From contig CAIKMJ010000017.1 in NCBI GenBank assembly GCA_903828455.1, forward strand, positions 1 to 53,317: 53,317 nucleotides of DNA, given 5' to 3'. Numbering within the stretch: the first letter of the stretch is position 1; each line of letters starts with the position of its first letter. The translations under genes were made by a program, and so were the position numbers. A model generated the notes under the pieces. That model had not been told where the DNA came from. It searched no databases and saw nothing but the letters and a program-made list of their open reading frames with translations. Source of the DNA: an uncultured Acidobacteriia bacterium (GTDB taxonomy: Bacteria > Acidobacteriota > Terriglobia > Bryobacterales > Bryobacteraceae). This document shows, one piece after another, positions 34,176-43,461 of the stretch.

Positions 34176-35051
34176 TCAGGAGACGGCGATCGTTCCCATC
34201 CGGCCGGCCCTGTAATCGTCGAAGGCCTGTTCCAGTTCCTGACGCGTGTTCATCACAAACGGGCCGTAACGGGCCACGGGCTCGTTGATCGGCTCGGCGG
34301 CGAGCAGAAGAAGTTCGCCGCCAGACCTGGACGCGTCGGAAGCGGCGGCGAAGTCCACCGTGTCCGCCTCATTGCCGAGCGAGATCAGGTGGAACTGCGG
34401 AACCGACCGACCGTTGATCTCAATCCCGCCCGAAATAACATAGAGCAGCGCGTTCAGGCTGCGCGGGATCGCGTGCGTCACACGCGCGCCCGGTTGCAGC
34501 TTGAAATGCAGATACTGGATCGGGATGTGGGTTTCCACAGCTCCCTTCACGCCGAACGCCTCGCCCGCGATGACACGGACTTCCACCGCGCCGCTGTCCG
34601 AATATGCAACAGGAATCCGCGCGGCCGGCAGTTCCTGATAGTGCGGCGCCTTCATCTTGTCGCGTTTCGGCAGGTTCACCCAGAGCTGAAAGCCCTGCAA
34701 CCGCCCGCCGTTCTTCACCAGTGAATCGCCGGGTGTTTCCGAATGGACAAGGCCGCTGCCGGCGGTCATCCACTGCACGTCGCCGGCGCCGATGGTGCCG
34801 GCATGGCCGAAGGAATCGCGATGCTGAAATTCTCCTTCCAGCATGTAGGTGACGGTTTCAAAGCCGCGATGCGGATGATCGGGAAAGCCGCGCGCTTCGC
34901 CGGGCCGCAGCGTTACGGGGCCCAGATGATCCAGCAGCAGGAACGGGTCGAGCTCAGAGATGGCATGCGAAGGGAAGGCGCGGTGGATGGCAACGCCATC
35001 GCCGTCAGTGACGAGCGGGGCAGGGGAGACGGCGCGTACGGAGCGGGACAT
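34176..35051 (-). CDS. Pirin family protein
   Basis: About 291 residues from the ATG at 35051. Cupin-fold pirin with FLLLDHLGPV, the metal-binding DHPHRGFETVTYMLEGEFQH and HAGTIGAGDVQWMTAGSGLVHSE (in two pieces), then the C-terminal half. The histidines of the first cupin are intact. Some bacterial pirins are quercetin dioxygenases, others act on metabolic regulation. It converges with the permease, 14 bases from its stop, so it is unlikely to belong to the polysaccharide operon. Confidence 0.93.
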   Translation of the reverse strand: MSRSVRAVSPAPLVTDGDGVAIHRAFPSHAISELDPFLLLDHLGPVTLRPGEARGFPDHPHRGFETVTYMLEGEFQHRDSFGHAGTIGAGDVQWMTAGSGLVHSETPGDSLVKNGGRLQGFQLWVNLPKRDKMKAPHYQELPAARIPVAYSDSGAVEVRVIAGEAFGVKGAVETHIPIQYLHFKLQPGARVTHAIPRSLNALLYVISGGIEINGRSVPQFHLISLGNEADTVDFAAASDASRSGGELLLLAAEPINEPVARYGPFVMNTRQELEQAFDDYRAGRMGTIAVS

Positions 35052-35161
35052 GGTTGTTGGATGCGGGAGTCGTTCCCGGGATTCAGCGGCACCCGATCCC
35101 GCTGTCCGATCGCGTCGCCGCATGAGAAACTGAACACGGACGATCACTGAGGGCCACCACG

Positions 35162-37822
35162 TTGACTGCCGAACACAAGCGACTCGAAGAAGCGCGAACG
35201 CCGCGTCTGCCGTGGAAGAAATGGGGGCCCTACCTGAGCGAGCGCGCCTGGGGCACGGTGCCGGAAGACTATTCGGAAAGCGGCACGGCGTGGGAGTACT
35301 TTCCGCACGATCACGCCCGCTCGCGGGCTTACCGCTGGAACGAGGACGGCATCGCGGGGATTTCGGACGATCACCAGACCATCTGCTTTGCCCTCGCGCT
35401 CTGGAACGGCCGCGATCCGATTCTTAAGGAACGTCTGTTCGGCCTGACCGGTAACGAAGGCCGTCACGGCGAGGATGTCAAGGAATGTTATTACTATCTC
35501 GACTCCACGCCAACTCACTCCTACATGAAGTATCTGTATAAGTATCCGCAGGCGGCGTTTCCTTATCAGGCACTAATCGATGGTAATGCGCGGCGAACCA
35601 GGGAAGACACCGAATTTGAGTTAGCCGATACGGGAGTATTTTCCGAAAACCGTTACTTCGACGTCTTTGTCGAATACGCGAAGGCGGGCCCGCGCGACGT
35701 ACTCATTCGGGTAACAGCGGAAAACCGCGGGCCGGAAGATGCGGAGCTTGATCTGCTTCCGACGATATGGTTCCGCAACACCTGGTCGTGGGGCGTGGAT
35801 GCGCGGGAGCCGCATCTTACTGCTGCGGACGACGCTGCCGGAAGCAGAACGATTCAGTTGCACCATTTCGAACTGCCGGAGTTCCGCTTAGCCTGCGAGG
35901 GGGAACCGGAGCTGTTATTTACCCATAACGAGACGAATTTCGAACGGTTATTTGCCACGGGGAATCCGCGTCCGTATGTGAAGGACGGAATCAACGATTA
36001 CGTTGTGAACGGTAATCGGGGCGCGGTCAACCCGGACCGGCACGGAACGAAAGCGGCGGCGCGGTACCGGCTGAAGATCGCCGCGGGCGGAAGCGCCACG
36101 GTGCGGCTGCGGCTGACCGTTGCCGGAACAGCTCAGGTGCCGTCGGCCGAACCGCTGGGTGCGGAGTTCGATGCGGTTTTCGCCGCCCGGCTTCAGGAAG
36201 CCGATGAATTCTATGCGGCCGTGGCTGCCCCCGCGATTCCCGACGATGCGCGAATGGTGCAGCGACAGGCCTTCGCCGGAATGCTGTGGGGGAAGCAGTG
36301 TTATCACTACGCGGTGCGGCGTTGGCTCCGCGGCGACCCGGCGAATCCCGCGCCACCGCGTTCCCGCGAACACGGCCGCAACAGCGCGTGGGGACATCTG
36401 CACGCCGCCGATGTGTTTTCCATGCCGGATAAGTGGGAGTACCCGTGGTTCGCCGCCTGGGACCTGGCGTTTCACACGATTCCACTTACTTTGATTGACC
36501 CGGATTTCGCCAAAGATCAGTTACTCGTGTTGCTCAACGAGTGGTACCAACATCCGAACGGCCAGCTTCCGGCCTTTGAATGGGACTTTTCAGATGTAAA
36601 TCCACCGGTACACGCCTGGGCCGCCTGGCGCGTCTATCTGATCGATCAGAAACAAGCCGGTAAGGGCGACCGGCTGTTTCTGGAACGCGTGTTCCATAAG
36701 TTACTTCTGAACTTCACCTGGTGGGTCAATCGCAAAGATGCCGAGGGGAATAACATCTTCCAGGGCGGCTTTCTGGGGCTGGACAACATCGGCGTGATGG
36801 ATCGCAGCGCCATGGTGCCGGAGGGCGGGACCATCCTGCAATCGGACGCCACGAGCTGGATGGGAATGTACTGCCTCAACATGATGACGATCGCGCTCGA
36901 ACTGGCGCGCGAGAATCAGGCGTACGAATTTCTGGCATCGAAGTTTCTCGAACACTTTGTCTATATTTCGCGCGCGCTGAATAATATGGCGGCGGACGGC
37001 GTGGAATTGTGGAACCGCAAGGACGGCTTCTTTTACGACGTACTGAAGATTCCGCAGCGGGCCGCATTGCCGATGCGTGTGCGTTCCATGGTCGGCCTGA
37101 TTCCTCTGTTCGCCGTGGATACGGTGGAATCCGAGTTAGTCGACGCGCTGCCTGCATTCAAGCGGCGCATGCAGTACTTTCTCGATAACGTCCCGGAGTT
37201 CGGCGATTGTATAGAAGTACTAACTACCCCGACTAATATTCGCCGCTTCTTTTCGCTGGTGAGCCGCGAGCGGCTGCGCGACATGTTATCGGCCATGCTG
37301 GACGAAGAAGAATTTCTCTCCCCGTTCGGAGTCCGTTCCCTTTCGAAGTATCACAAGGAACACCCCTGGGCGCTCCGGTTGGGCGGGCAGGAATTCCGCA
37401 TCGATTACGAACCGGCCGAATCGCGCACCGGGTTGTTCGGCGGCAACTCGAACTGGCGCGGGCCGGTGTGGTTTCCCATGAACTATCTCGTCATTGAGTC
37501 TCTGCAGAAGTTCCACTGGTATCTGGGGGACAGCTTTTTGGTCGAATGCCCGAAGGGTTCAGGTGTCCAGATGAACCTCTGGCAGGTTAGTCTGGAACTG
37601 GAGCGGCGGCTGACCGGTTTGTTCCTGCGCGATGCGGATGGCAATCGCCCATTCCAGGGGATGAACTCGCCTCTCCAGACCGATCCTTACTGGCGCGACC
37701 TGATCCTCTTTCACGAATACTTTCACGGCGACGATGGCCGCGGACTGGGCGCGAGCCATCAGACGGGATGGACTGGCCTCGTAGCAAAACTCATCCAGCA
37801 GCAATTCGGAAGTCCTGGCTGA
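35162..37822 (+). CDS. GH63-type glycoside hydrolase (MGH1-like)
   Basis: 886 residues, cytoplasmic. The family pattern is clear: [94 protein letters not shown]. Bacterial GH63-like enzymes hydrolyse glucosyl- or mannosylglycerate or alpha-glucosides. The start is a TTG after GAGGG. Codon use is unlike the neighbours: several TTA and CTA leucine codons (for example near 35621, 35950, 36523, 37137) and many weaker third positions, which points to transfer. Confidence 0.88.
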   Translation: MTAEHKRLEEARTPRLPWKKWGPYLSERAWGTVPEDYSESGTAWEYFPHDHARSRAYRWNEDGIAGISDDHQTICFALALWNGRDPILKERLFGLTGNEGRHGEDVKECYYYLDSTPTHSYMKYLYKYPQAAFPYQALIDGNARRTREDTEFELADTGVFSENRYFDVFVEYAKAGPRDVLIRVTAENRGPEDAELDLLPTIWFRNTWSWGVDAREPHLTAADDAAGSRTIQLHHFELPEFRLACEGEPELLFTHNETNFERLFATGNPRPYVKDGINDYVVNGNRGAVNPDRHGTKAAARYRLKIAAGGSATVRLRLTVAGTAQVPSAEPLGAEFDAVFAARLQEADEFYAAVAAPAIPDDARMVQRQAFAGMLWGKQCYHYAVRRWLRGDPANPAPPRSREHGRNSAWGHLHAADVFSMPDKWEYPWFAAWDLAFHTIPLTLIDPDFAKDQLLVLLNEWYQHPNGQLPAFEWDFSDVNPPVHAWAAWRVYLIDQKQAGKGDRLFLERVFHKLLLNFTWWVNRKDAEGNNIFQGGFLGLDNIGVMDRSAMVPEGGTILQSDATSWMGMYCLNMMTIALELARENQAYEFLASKFLEHFVYISRALNNMAADGVELWNRKDGFFYDVLKIPQRAALPMRVRSMVGLIPLFAVDTVESELVDALPAFKRRMQYFLDNVPEFGDCIEVLTTPTNIRRFFSLVSRERLRDMLSAMLDEEEFLSPFGVRSLSKYHKEHPWALRLGGQEFRIDYEPAESRTGLFGGNSNWRGPVWFPMNYLVIESLQKFHWYLGDSFLVECPKGSGVQMNLWQVSLELERRLTGLFLRDADGNRPFQGMNSPLQTDPYWRDLILFHEYFHGDDGRGLGASHQTGWTGLVAKLIQQQFGSPG

Positions 37823-38198
37823 AGCGAGTGCCTGCGCCTCATCGCCTCTGAGCCGTTCCCGTGGCGTCTTCCCCCGTCGCGGCTTTCCCCATTCCATCTT
37901 TCATGGAACGCATCCAAATTATGAATTGGACGTAAAGCGCGCGCCGGGATAATCTCAAATTGTGAGGCGGCGGAACGGAGCACCGAGTCGCTCTCACGAC
38001 TGTATCTTCGTTGATGCACACCGGCCTGAACGGGTTGGTGGTCCCTGCGGGCCGACGGATTTCCGCCTGCAAAAGCAGTGGCTCCGGGCCGATCGCCCGG
38101 TGGCATAGACGAAATTACGTAGTCAAATTACGTACTCAGATTACGTAGTCAAGTTACGTAGATTAAAGATACGCACTCAAGGAAAGGACACATACATC
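37823..38198. other. Long intergenic region with promoter-like sites
   Basis: No convincing gene. Around 37910 an inverted repeat TTCCATCTTTCATGGAA occurs, then a weak TTGGAC-18-TAATCT promoter near 37925-37955. Several short self-complementary stretches (such as CGGGCCGATCGCCCG near 38086) suggest RNA structure. The end carries the 13-bp repeat array and the ribosome site of the small secreted protein. Confidence 0.5.
38114..38180. repeat. 13-bp TTACGTA direct-repeat array upstream of a small secreted protein
   Basis: Four regular 13-bp units and one degenerate one share (A/G)TTACGTAGTCAA. The core TACGTA is a palindrome. The regular spacing, just over one turn of DNA, has the look of a cooperative operator. 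It ends 18 bases before the start codon at 38199. Confidence 0.85.
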
Positions 38199-38432
38199 AT
38201 GATGAAACGGCAGATCCTTACTCTCCTTGCTCTTGGCGGCGGCGCGGTGCTTGGCCAGTCGCTGGGCCAGGCCGCCGTGCTCCAGTCCGGCGTGAAGTTG
38301 GCGCCGGTGACGGCGTCCGCGGGAGCGCCCGGTGCCATCGTGATGCTGGGAGCTACGCGGGCAGGTTATGTACCCGACCGGAGCGACGCGGCCAATATCG
38401 ATTACTCCGGTAAGGTGAAGCTGAAGATCTGA
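38199..38432 (+). CDS. Small secreted protein of unknown function
   Basis: 77 residues. A signal peptide (MMKRQILTLLALGGGAVLGQSL) is followed by a 50-residue mature part with APVTASAGAPGAIVMLGATR, ending KVKLKI. A GGAAAGG ribosome site lies 13 bases before the ATG. No family is recognised. The gene stands alone between the GH63 gene and deoB, with its own terminator and a repeat array upstream, so it is probably a tightly controlled monocistron. Confidence 0.65.
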   Translation: MMKRQILTLLALGGGAVLGQSLGQAAVLQSGVKLAPVTASAGAPGAIVMLGATRAGYVPDRSDAANIDYSGKVKLKI

Positions 38433-38556
38433 CGGGCTACGGGTTCCGGAACTGAGCCGGTCGCGCGGCGTATGACCGCGGATCGGCCGGCCGGAAGTCG
38501 TTGGCGGCGCGGAAGCGGCGCGAAACCCGGTTCTTTAATAACGGGCCAGGAAGAAG

Positions 38557-38610
38557 AGGGACGTGGTTCCGTGCGCCGGAGGCTTGGTGCGCCGGAGCGG
38601 CGTCCCTTTT
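38557..38610 (+). terminator. Terminator after the small secreted protein
   Basis: Outer arms AGGGACG and CGTCCCT enclose a second stem (GTGCGCCGGA-type) and are followed by TTTT. The structure ends about 77 bases before deoB. Confidence 0.6.
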
Positions 38611-38674
38611 CGTTTGTCCGTCACGCCGGTTGCGGAACTGCTCGCGTGCTCGCCGCAGTTACTCCCTTGCCTGG

Positions 38675-38680
38675 TAAGAT
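38675..38680 (+). promoter_or_regulatory. Possible deoB -10 box
   Basis: TAAGAT lies six bases before the GTG of deoB. A good -35 is not evident (TTACTC is too close). If it is used, the mRNA would start at or near the first codon. Confidence 0.3.
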
Positions 38681-38686
38681 TGGTTC

Positions 38687-39865
38687 GTGTTCAAAAGGAT
38701 TATCTGGATCGTGCTCGACAGTGTGGGTGTCGGCGAAATGCCCGATGCGGCGGCATACGGTGATGCGGGCAGCGACACGCTCGGCAACATCGTGCGGAAG
38801 CGCGGCCTCAAGGTGCCGAACATGTGCGCGCTGGGGCTGGGGAATCTGAAGCCGATGCCCGATATGCCCGCCGATGCACTTCCCAAGGCTGAACATCCGG
38901 CGGGTTCGTTCGGCAAGTGCACGCTGGCCTCGCCCGGCAAGGACACAACCACCGGGCACTGGGAGATGGCGGGGATTCATCTGGCCAAGCCCTTTCCGCT
39001 GTTCTGGAACGGTTTTCCGCCCGAGGTCATGCAGGAGTTCGAGCGGCGGGTCGGCCGCGGCACGCTGGGCAACAAAGCGGCATCGGGCACCGAGATCATT
39101 GAAGAGCTGGGCGAGGAGCACATGCGGACGGGGTCGGTCATCGTGTACACCTCAGCCGACAGCGTGTTCCAGATCGCCGCGCATGAAGACGTGGTGCCGG
39201 TGTGGGAACTCTACCGGATGTGTGAAATCGCGCGCGACATTCTGCGCGGCCCGTATGAAGTCGGTCGCGTGATCGCGCGTCCGTTCACCGGCGAGCCCGG
39301 CCATTTCACGCGCACTTCGAATCGCCACGATTACGCCGTGCCGCCGCCCAAAGGCATGCTGCTCGACAAACTGGAAGACGCAAAGACGCAGGTCTGCAGC
39401 GTCGGCAAAATCTTCGACGTTTTCCTCGGGCGCGGCATTGAAGATCACCTGAAGACGAAATCCAATGCCGATGGCATGCAAAAGACGCTCCAGGCGATGG
39501 AAGAGTTCGAACGCGGCCTGATCTTCGTCAACCTGGTGGATTTCGATTCCCTGTACGGACATCGCAACGATGTGGAAGGCTACGGGCGCGCGCTCGAAGA
39601 GTTCGACGCGTGGCTGCCCTCGCTGCAGAAAGCGTTGCGGCCCGACGATCTGGTAATCCTGACGGCTGACCACGGGTGCGACCCCACAACTCCCTCCACC
39701 GACCACAGCCGCGAGTACACCCCGCTCATCGTATTCGGCCCGCAGGCGAAGGCCGGCGTGGATCTGGGGACGCGCGCCACGCTGAGCGACATCGGCCAGA
39801 CCGTGGCGCACAATTTCGGAACGTCGATTGAGCAGGGCACAAGTTTCCTGGAGCAGATTCAATGA
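38687..39865 (+). CDS. deoB: Phosphopentomutase
   Basis: 392 residues, metal-dependent alkaline-phosphatase fold. It interconverts ribose-1-phosphate and ribose-5-phosphate in nucleoside salvage. The metal site starts IWIVLDSVGVGEMPDA, with GKDTTTGHWEMAG carrying the phosphorylated threonine, then VNLVDFDSLYGHRNDVEGY, LTADHGCDPTT and HSREYTPLIVFG. Length is as usual. The start is a GTG. Its stop overlaps the tpiA ATG, linking pentose salvage to glycolysis. Confidence 0.97.
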   Translation: MFKRIIWIVLDSVGVGEMPDAAAYGDAGSDTLGNIVRKRGLKVPNMCALGLGNLKPMPDMPADALPKAEHPAGSFGKCTLASPGKDTTTGHWEMAGIHLAKPFPLFWNGFPPEVMQEFERRVGRGTLGNKAASGTEIIEELGEEHMRTGSVIVYTSADSVFQIAAHEDVVPVWELYRMCEIARDILRGPYEVGRVIARPFTGEPGHFTRTSNRHDYAVPPPKGMLLDKLEDAKTQVCSVGKIFDVFLGRGIEDHLKTKSNADGMQKTLQAMEEFERGLIFVNLVDFDSLYGHRNDVEGYGRALEEFDAWLPSLQKALRPDDLVILTADHGCDPTTPSTDHSREYTPLIVFGPQAKAGVDLGTRATLSDIGQTVAHNFGTSIEQGTSFLEQIQ

Positions 39866-40617
39866 GCAACCGTAAGCCGCTGATGGCGGGCAACTGGAAG
39901 ATGTTCAAGACGCCGGCGGAGACGCAGGCATTTCTCGAGGCCTTCGCCCCGCTCGTTGCTGCGACCACGCACTGCGACGTGGCGGTGTTTCCTCCGCTGG
40001 TGAATTTGGCGGCGGCGGTCGCGGCGGCGCAGGGCAGCAATATCGGGGTCGGCGCGCAGAACCTCTATTGGGGGAAGGAAGGCGCTTTCACCGGCGAAGT
40101 CTCCGGCCACATGCTGCAGGCCGCGGGCTGCAGCTACGTCATCATCGGGCACAGCGAGCGGCGCCAGTACTTCGGCGAAACCGATGCAACGGTGCTGCGC
40201 CGGACGCAGGCGGCCATCGAGTACGGGCTGATTCCCGTGGTCTGCGTGGGCGAGAAGCTGGAAGACCGCGAAGGCGGACGCACTGACGCGGTGCTCGCCG
40301 AGCAGTTCGATGGCGGCCTCGCGCCGCTCACGGCCGAACAGTTTGCCACGGTCGTGATTGCTTACGAACCCGTCTGGGCCATCGGCACCGGAAAGACGGC
40401 GACGCCGGAGATGGCCGCCGATGCGCACAAATTCATCCGCGGCAAAGTGGCGGAAAAGTTCGGCGCGGAGCAGGCGGCCGCCACGCGAATCCTCTACGGC
40501 GGCAGCGTGAAGCCGGATAACGTGAAAAGCCTGATGGCGCAGGAGGACATCGACGGCGCGCTCGTGGGCGGAGCGAGTCTGGAGCCGAAGTCGTTCGCCT
40601 CGATTGTGAATTTCTAA
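39862..40617 (+). CDS. tpiA: Triose-phosphate isomerase
   Basis: 251 residues, TIM barrel. Converts dihydroxyacetone phosphate and glyceraldehyde-3-phosphate. The active-site lysine is in AGNWKMFK, the histidine in IIGHSERRQYFGE, the base glutamate in VIAYEPVWAIGTGKTATPE and the phosphate-binding loop is ILYGGSVKPDN. No insertions. It is coupled to deoB by a four-base overlap. Confidence 0.98.
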   Translation: MSNRKPLMAGNWKMFKTPAETQAFLEAFAPLVAATTHCDVAVFPPLVNLAAAVAAAQGSNIGVGAQNLYWGKEGAFTGEVSGHMLQAAGCSYVIIGHSERRQYFGETDATVLRRTQAAIEYGLIPVVCVGEKLEDREGGRTDAVLAEQFDGGLAPLTAEQFATVVIAYEPVWAIGTGKTATPEMAADAHKFIRGKVAEKFGAEQAAATRILYGGSVKPDNVKSLMAQEDIDGALVGGASLEPKSFASIVNF

Positions 40618-40701
40618 GCGGAAACAGGCGTCCGCAAAGTCACGGATTGGCGCTTCCTCATGGTAAAATTTTGCATCGCGTCAGCGAGGCCGGAGGAATA
40701 A

Positions 40702-42351
40702 GTGACCACGACCCAGAGACTGTTGTTTGCCCTTGCAGTGACCGCGGCTTCGCTTGCTGCGCAGAACCCTTCCATTACTGGAGTCGTGAATGCGGCGAGC
40801 CTGCTTCCGCCCGGTTTGCCCAACTCCGGGCTTGCGCAGGGGGCCGTATTCACTGTGTTCGGGAGCAGTCTCGGGCCGGCCAGCCTGCAGCAGGCGCCGT
40901 TGCCGCTGCCGACGACCGCCGGTCTGGCGGGCACGTCGATGACCATCACCTCCAACGGCGCAACGTTTCCCGTGCCGATGCTGTTCACCGTTGCCTCGCA
41001 GGTGGCGGGCATCATTCCGTCCATTACGCCGGTGGGGAACGCCACATTGAGCGTGACTTACAACGGCCGGAGCGGCGCGGTGCCGATCACGATTGTGCCG
41101 AGCGCGTTCGGCATCTCGAATGTCTACAATCCCGGCTTAAACACAAACCTGGGCGCCATCCAGACGGCGATCGTTAGTTTCGGGACCAACCAGACGCAGG
41201 TCGTGACCGCGAACAACACCGCCAAGCCTGGCGACACGCTGATCATCTGGGGCACAGGCCTCGGCGCAACCACCTCGGCCGGCGATACGGCCGGCGCGCC
41301 GTACGGCAACGTGGGTCCGCAGCCGCAGGTCTTCGTGGGCGGTGTGCCATCGCCGTCGATCGCCTACTGGGGAAGATCGCCCGGTTCCGTCGGTCTGGAT
41401 GAGATCGTGTTCGTGGTCCCTCAGAACGCGCCGCTCGGGTGCAATGTCGGCATTGTGGTGCAAACCACGAGCGGAACGACGCAGCTGGTGAGCAACGCCC
41501 CGGTGATAGCGCTGGCGGCGAGCGACGGTGCCACCTGTTCCGATTCCACCCAGTACATCCCCGCTTCTTATCTGAGCCGCAGCAGCACAAAACTGTTTAC
41601 GCTTGGTGTCGGACAAAGCGTTGCCATCAGCCCGAACTCCAATGGCACAGTGACAACAACGGTGAGCAGCGGGGCAAAGGCGCTGTTCGGCCAGTTTACG
41701 CAGGCCCAGCTGGCGGCAACGGCTGCGTCGGTTAACGGCGAACCAAGTTTTGGCAGCTGTTACACGGCGTTTCTTTCCACCAGCAACAACGGCGGGCAGA
41801 TTTCGGCAACGCCGTTGAGTGCCGGCGCTTCCGTCATACTCATTCCACCCTCGGGCAACGCGCTGACGCTGGCCGGGAGCGGGCAGTACAAGTCGGCTGC
41901 CGGTTCCACGGTTCTTCCGAGCGGAACCTGGAGCTTCACGGACGGCGCGGGCGGTCCCGATATCGGACCTCTGAATTTTTCCTTTAACGTCCCGCAACAG
42001 ATCACGTGGAGCAATCAGGCCGTCGTAAGCGGCAGTCCGGTAACGCGGGCCAATCCGCTGACCATTACCTGGTCCGGCGGCGACGGGAATGGCTTCGTCG
42101 ATATCCTCGGAAAGGCACAGAATTCCGACGGCCAGTACAACGTTGGATTCGAGTGTGCCGCGCCGACCTCGGCCGGACAGTTCACCATCCCGTCCTCGAT
42201 CCTGCTCGCCATGCCGACCGGACCCTCGGCCTTCGCGAGCATTCAGGTCTCCACCGCGGCCCTGCCCTACACACTCGGCACGATTCCGGGCTTCGACGCA
42301 GCCATCGAGACTTCGCAGTTTTCAACCCTCGTGCCGCTCGTCTATAAGTAG
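40702..42351 (+). CDS. Secreted TIGR03437-family protein (Solibacter-type domain)
   Basis: 549 residues with a signal peptide (LLFALAVTAASLAAQNP). Residues about 24-250 match the domain described from Solibacter: GVVNAASLLPPGLPNSGLAQ, ITSNGATFPVPMLFTVASQV, NNTAKPGDTLIIWGTGLGA, VFVGGVPSPSIAYWGRSPGS. The rest is strand-rich, with a carbohydrate-binding look but no named family. Such proteins are usually exported in acidobacteria; their function is unknown. The GTG start has GGAGGAATAA before it. Confidence 0.9.
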   Translation: MTTTQRLLFALAVTAASLAAQNPSITGVVNAASLLPPGLPNSGLAQGAVFTVFGSSLGPASLQQAPLPLPTTAGLAGTSMTITSNGATFPVPMLFTVASQVAGIIPSITPVGNATLSVTYNGRSGAVPITIVPSAFGISNVYNPGLNTNLGAIQTAIVSFGTNQTQVVTANNTAKPGDTLIIWGTGLGATTSAGDTAGAPYGNVGPQPQVFVGGVPSPSIAYWGRSPGSVGLDEIVFVVPQNAPLGCNVGIVVQTTSGTTQLVSNAPVIALAASDGATCSDSTQYIPASYLSRSSTKLFTLGVGQSVAISPNSNGTVTTTVSSGAKALFGQFTQAQLAATAASVNGEPSFGSCYTAFLSTSNNGGQISATPLSAGASVILIPPSGNALTLAGSGQYKSAAGSTVLPSGTWSFTDGAGGPDIGPLNFSFNVPQQITWSNQAVVSGSPVTRANPLTITWSGGDGNGFVDILGKAQNSDGQYNVGFECAAPTSAGQFTIPSSILLAMPTGPSAFASIQVSTAALPYTLGTIPGFDAAIETSQFSTLVPLVYK

Positions 42352-42384
42352 GCGGGCGTGCAGCAGGTGAGCGGAGCCGGCGCG

Positions 42385-42406
42385 GTTTGCCGATCAGCCG
42401 GCAAAC
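42385..42406. terminator. Hairpin after the secreted protein gene
   Basis: A perfect 8-bp stem (GTTTGCCG / CGGCAAAC) with a 6-base loop lies 33 bases past the stop. No T run follows, so it is either a Rho-type 3' end or an RNA-stabilising structure. Confidence 0.4.
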
Positions 42407-42487
42407 TCGCAGGATCAGCCACCAGCAAGAGCCTGAACAGCGCGGACGGCGACCCGCAATGCCCCGGATCTCACGGAGGAGCGCCCC

Positions 42488-42535
42488 ATGCAGGCAACAA
42501 ACTGCGGATCGAATAAACAATCAAATAAACAGTGA
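42488..42535 (+). CDS. 15-codon leader frame before a membrane-protein gene
   Basis: A GGAGGAG site and an ATG at 42488 open MQATNCGSNKQSNKQ, which ends at a TGA at 42533-42535. Codons after the TGA continue in the same frame without interruption into the membrane protein (IFATLSFLLLAVVAIGYG). The only strong ribosome site in the region therefore lies before a stop codon. It may be a coupled leader peptide, a read-through, or a recent mutation. Confidence 0.4.
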   Translation: MQATNCGSNKQSNKQ

Positions 42536-42568
42536 ATATTTGCCACGCTGAGTTTCCTGCTGCTCGCG

Positions 42569-43204
42569 GTGGTGGCAATCGGCTACGGACTTCGCATCTT
42601 CGCGATCGGCTTTTATCCCACGCAACTGCCGGGCGCGATCGTCAGAGCGCACATTGTTCTCGTCAACGCGTGGCTATGCGTTTTCCTTGTCCAGGCCGCG
42701 CTGGGTGCGCTCGGGCGCATGCGCGCGCATCGCGCCTTCGGCCTCTGGGGATTCGCAATTGGCTCTCTCTGGGCTCTTTCCGCCATCTTCGTCTGGGCCG
42801 ACATGCTGCGGCGCGAAACGGATCCGGAGACCGCCCAGGACGCCTTCATCCTCATCAGCCAGATCCTGCTCTTCGCGTTGTTTCTTTCGCTGGCCTGGCT
42901 GGCTCGCCGCGATGGCCCCGTGCACAAGCGGATGATGATTCTTGCCGTGTCGCAAATCGTTATCGGCGGCATTCAGAGATCGCCGATCCCCTTCGTTCAC
43001 GACAACTACGCTCGTGCCCAATGGCTGGCGCTCCTGTTCCCGCTCTCGATCGTCGCCTTCGATCTCTTCTCCCTGCGCAGGCTGCAGCGCGCCACGGCGT
43101 GGGGTGCGGCGCTCATTCTCGCGGTCCAGTTGGTTCGCGCGCCGGCAAGTGAATCGCCCGTCTGGCTGGCAGCAGCGCGCTGGATATCGTCACTCGGTAT
43201 CTGA
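42569..43204 (+). CDS. Multi-span membrane protein of unknown function
   Basis: 211 residues from the GTG at 42569, about six hydrophobic segments. Conserved-looking pieces are FYPTQLPGAIVRAHIVLVNAW and DGPVHKRMMILAVSQIVIGG, whose histidines might bind haem. The pattern is reminiscent of DUF2306-like proteins. The hydrophobic first helix reaches upstream of the GTG (IFATLSFLLLAVV), so the real start is likely near 42536 or the gene is broken by the TGA at 42533. No clear ribosome site precedes the GTG. Confidence 0.6.
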   Translation: MVAIGYGLRIFAIGFYPTQLPGAIVRAHIVLVNAWLCVFLVQAALGALGRMRAHRAFGLWGFAIGSLWALSAIFVWADMLRRETDPETAQDAFILISQILLFALFLSLAWLARRDGPVHKRMMILAVSQIVIGGIQRSPIPFVHDNYARAQWLALLFPLSIVAFDLFSLRRLQRATAWGAALILAVQLVRAPASESPVWLAAARWISSLGI

Positions 43205-43275
43205 CAACCGGCCAGCCGGAAAACGCCCACCACCACGTCGCCGTTAACATCGGCAGCGTTGCCGCCGTCATCGGA

Positions 43276-43461
43276 CTATCGCTTCGTGGCCGGATCGCCG
43301 GACTTCCGCCACGCGAGCAGGAGCAGTCCCGCCAGCAACAGCACCGGCGGCAGCAGCAAGACAACAATGCCCGAGTTGAATACGCGGCTGCGCTCGGCCT
43401 GCTGCGCGGCAGCGGTCCGGTAGCACATCACACACTGTGCGGCGAGGGCGGACCAGCTCAC
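43276..43461 (-). CDS. Small membrane protein with a CVMC motif
   Basis: 61 residues. One hydrophobic helix (SGIVVLLLPPVLLLAGLLLL) follows an N-terminal CVMCYRTAAAQQAERSRVF segment. The GTG overlaps the TGA of the preceding oxidase-like gene (GTGA), so its translation is coupled to it. The two cysteines could carry metal or haem, and its position suggests a part of a terminal-oxidase complex. It is not a known subunit. Confidence 0.7.
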   Translation of the reverse strand: MSWSALAAQCVMCYRTAAAQQAERSRVFNSGIVVLLLPPVLLLAGLLLLAWRKSGDPATKR

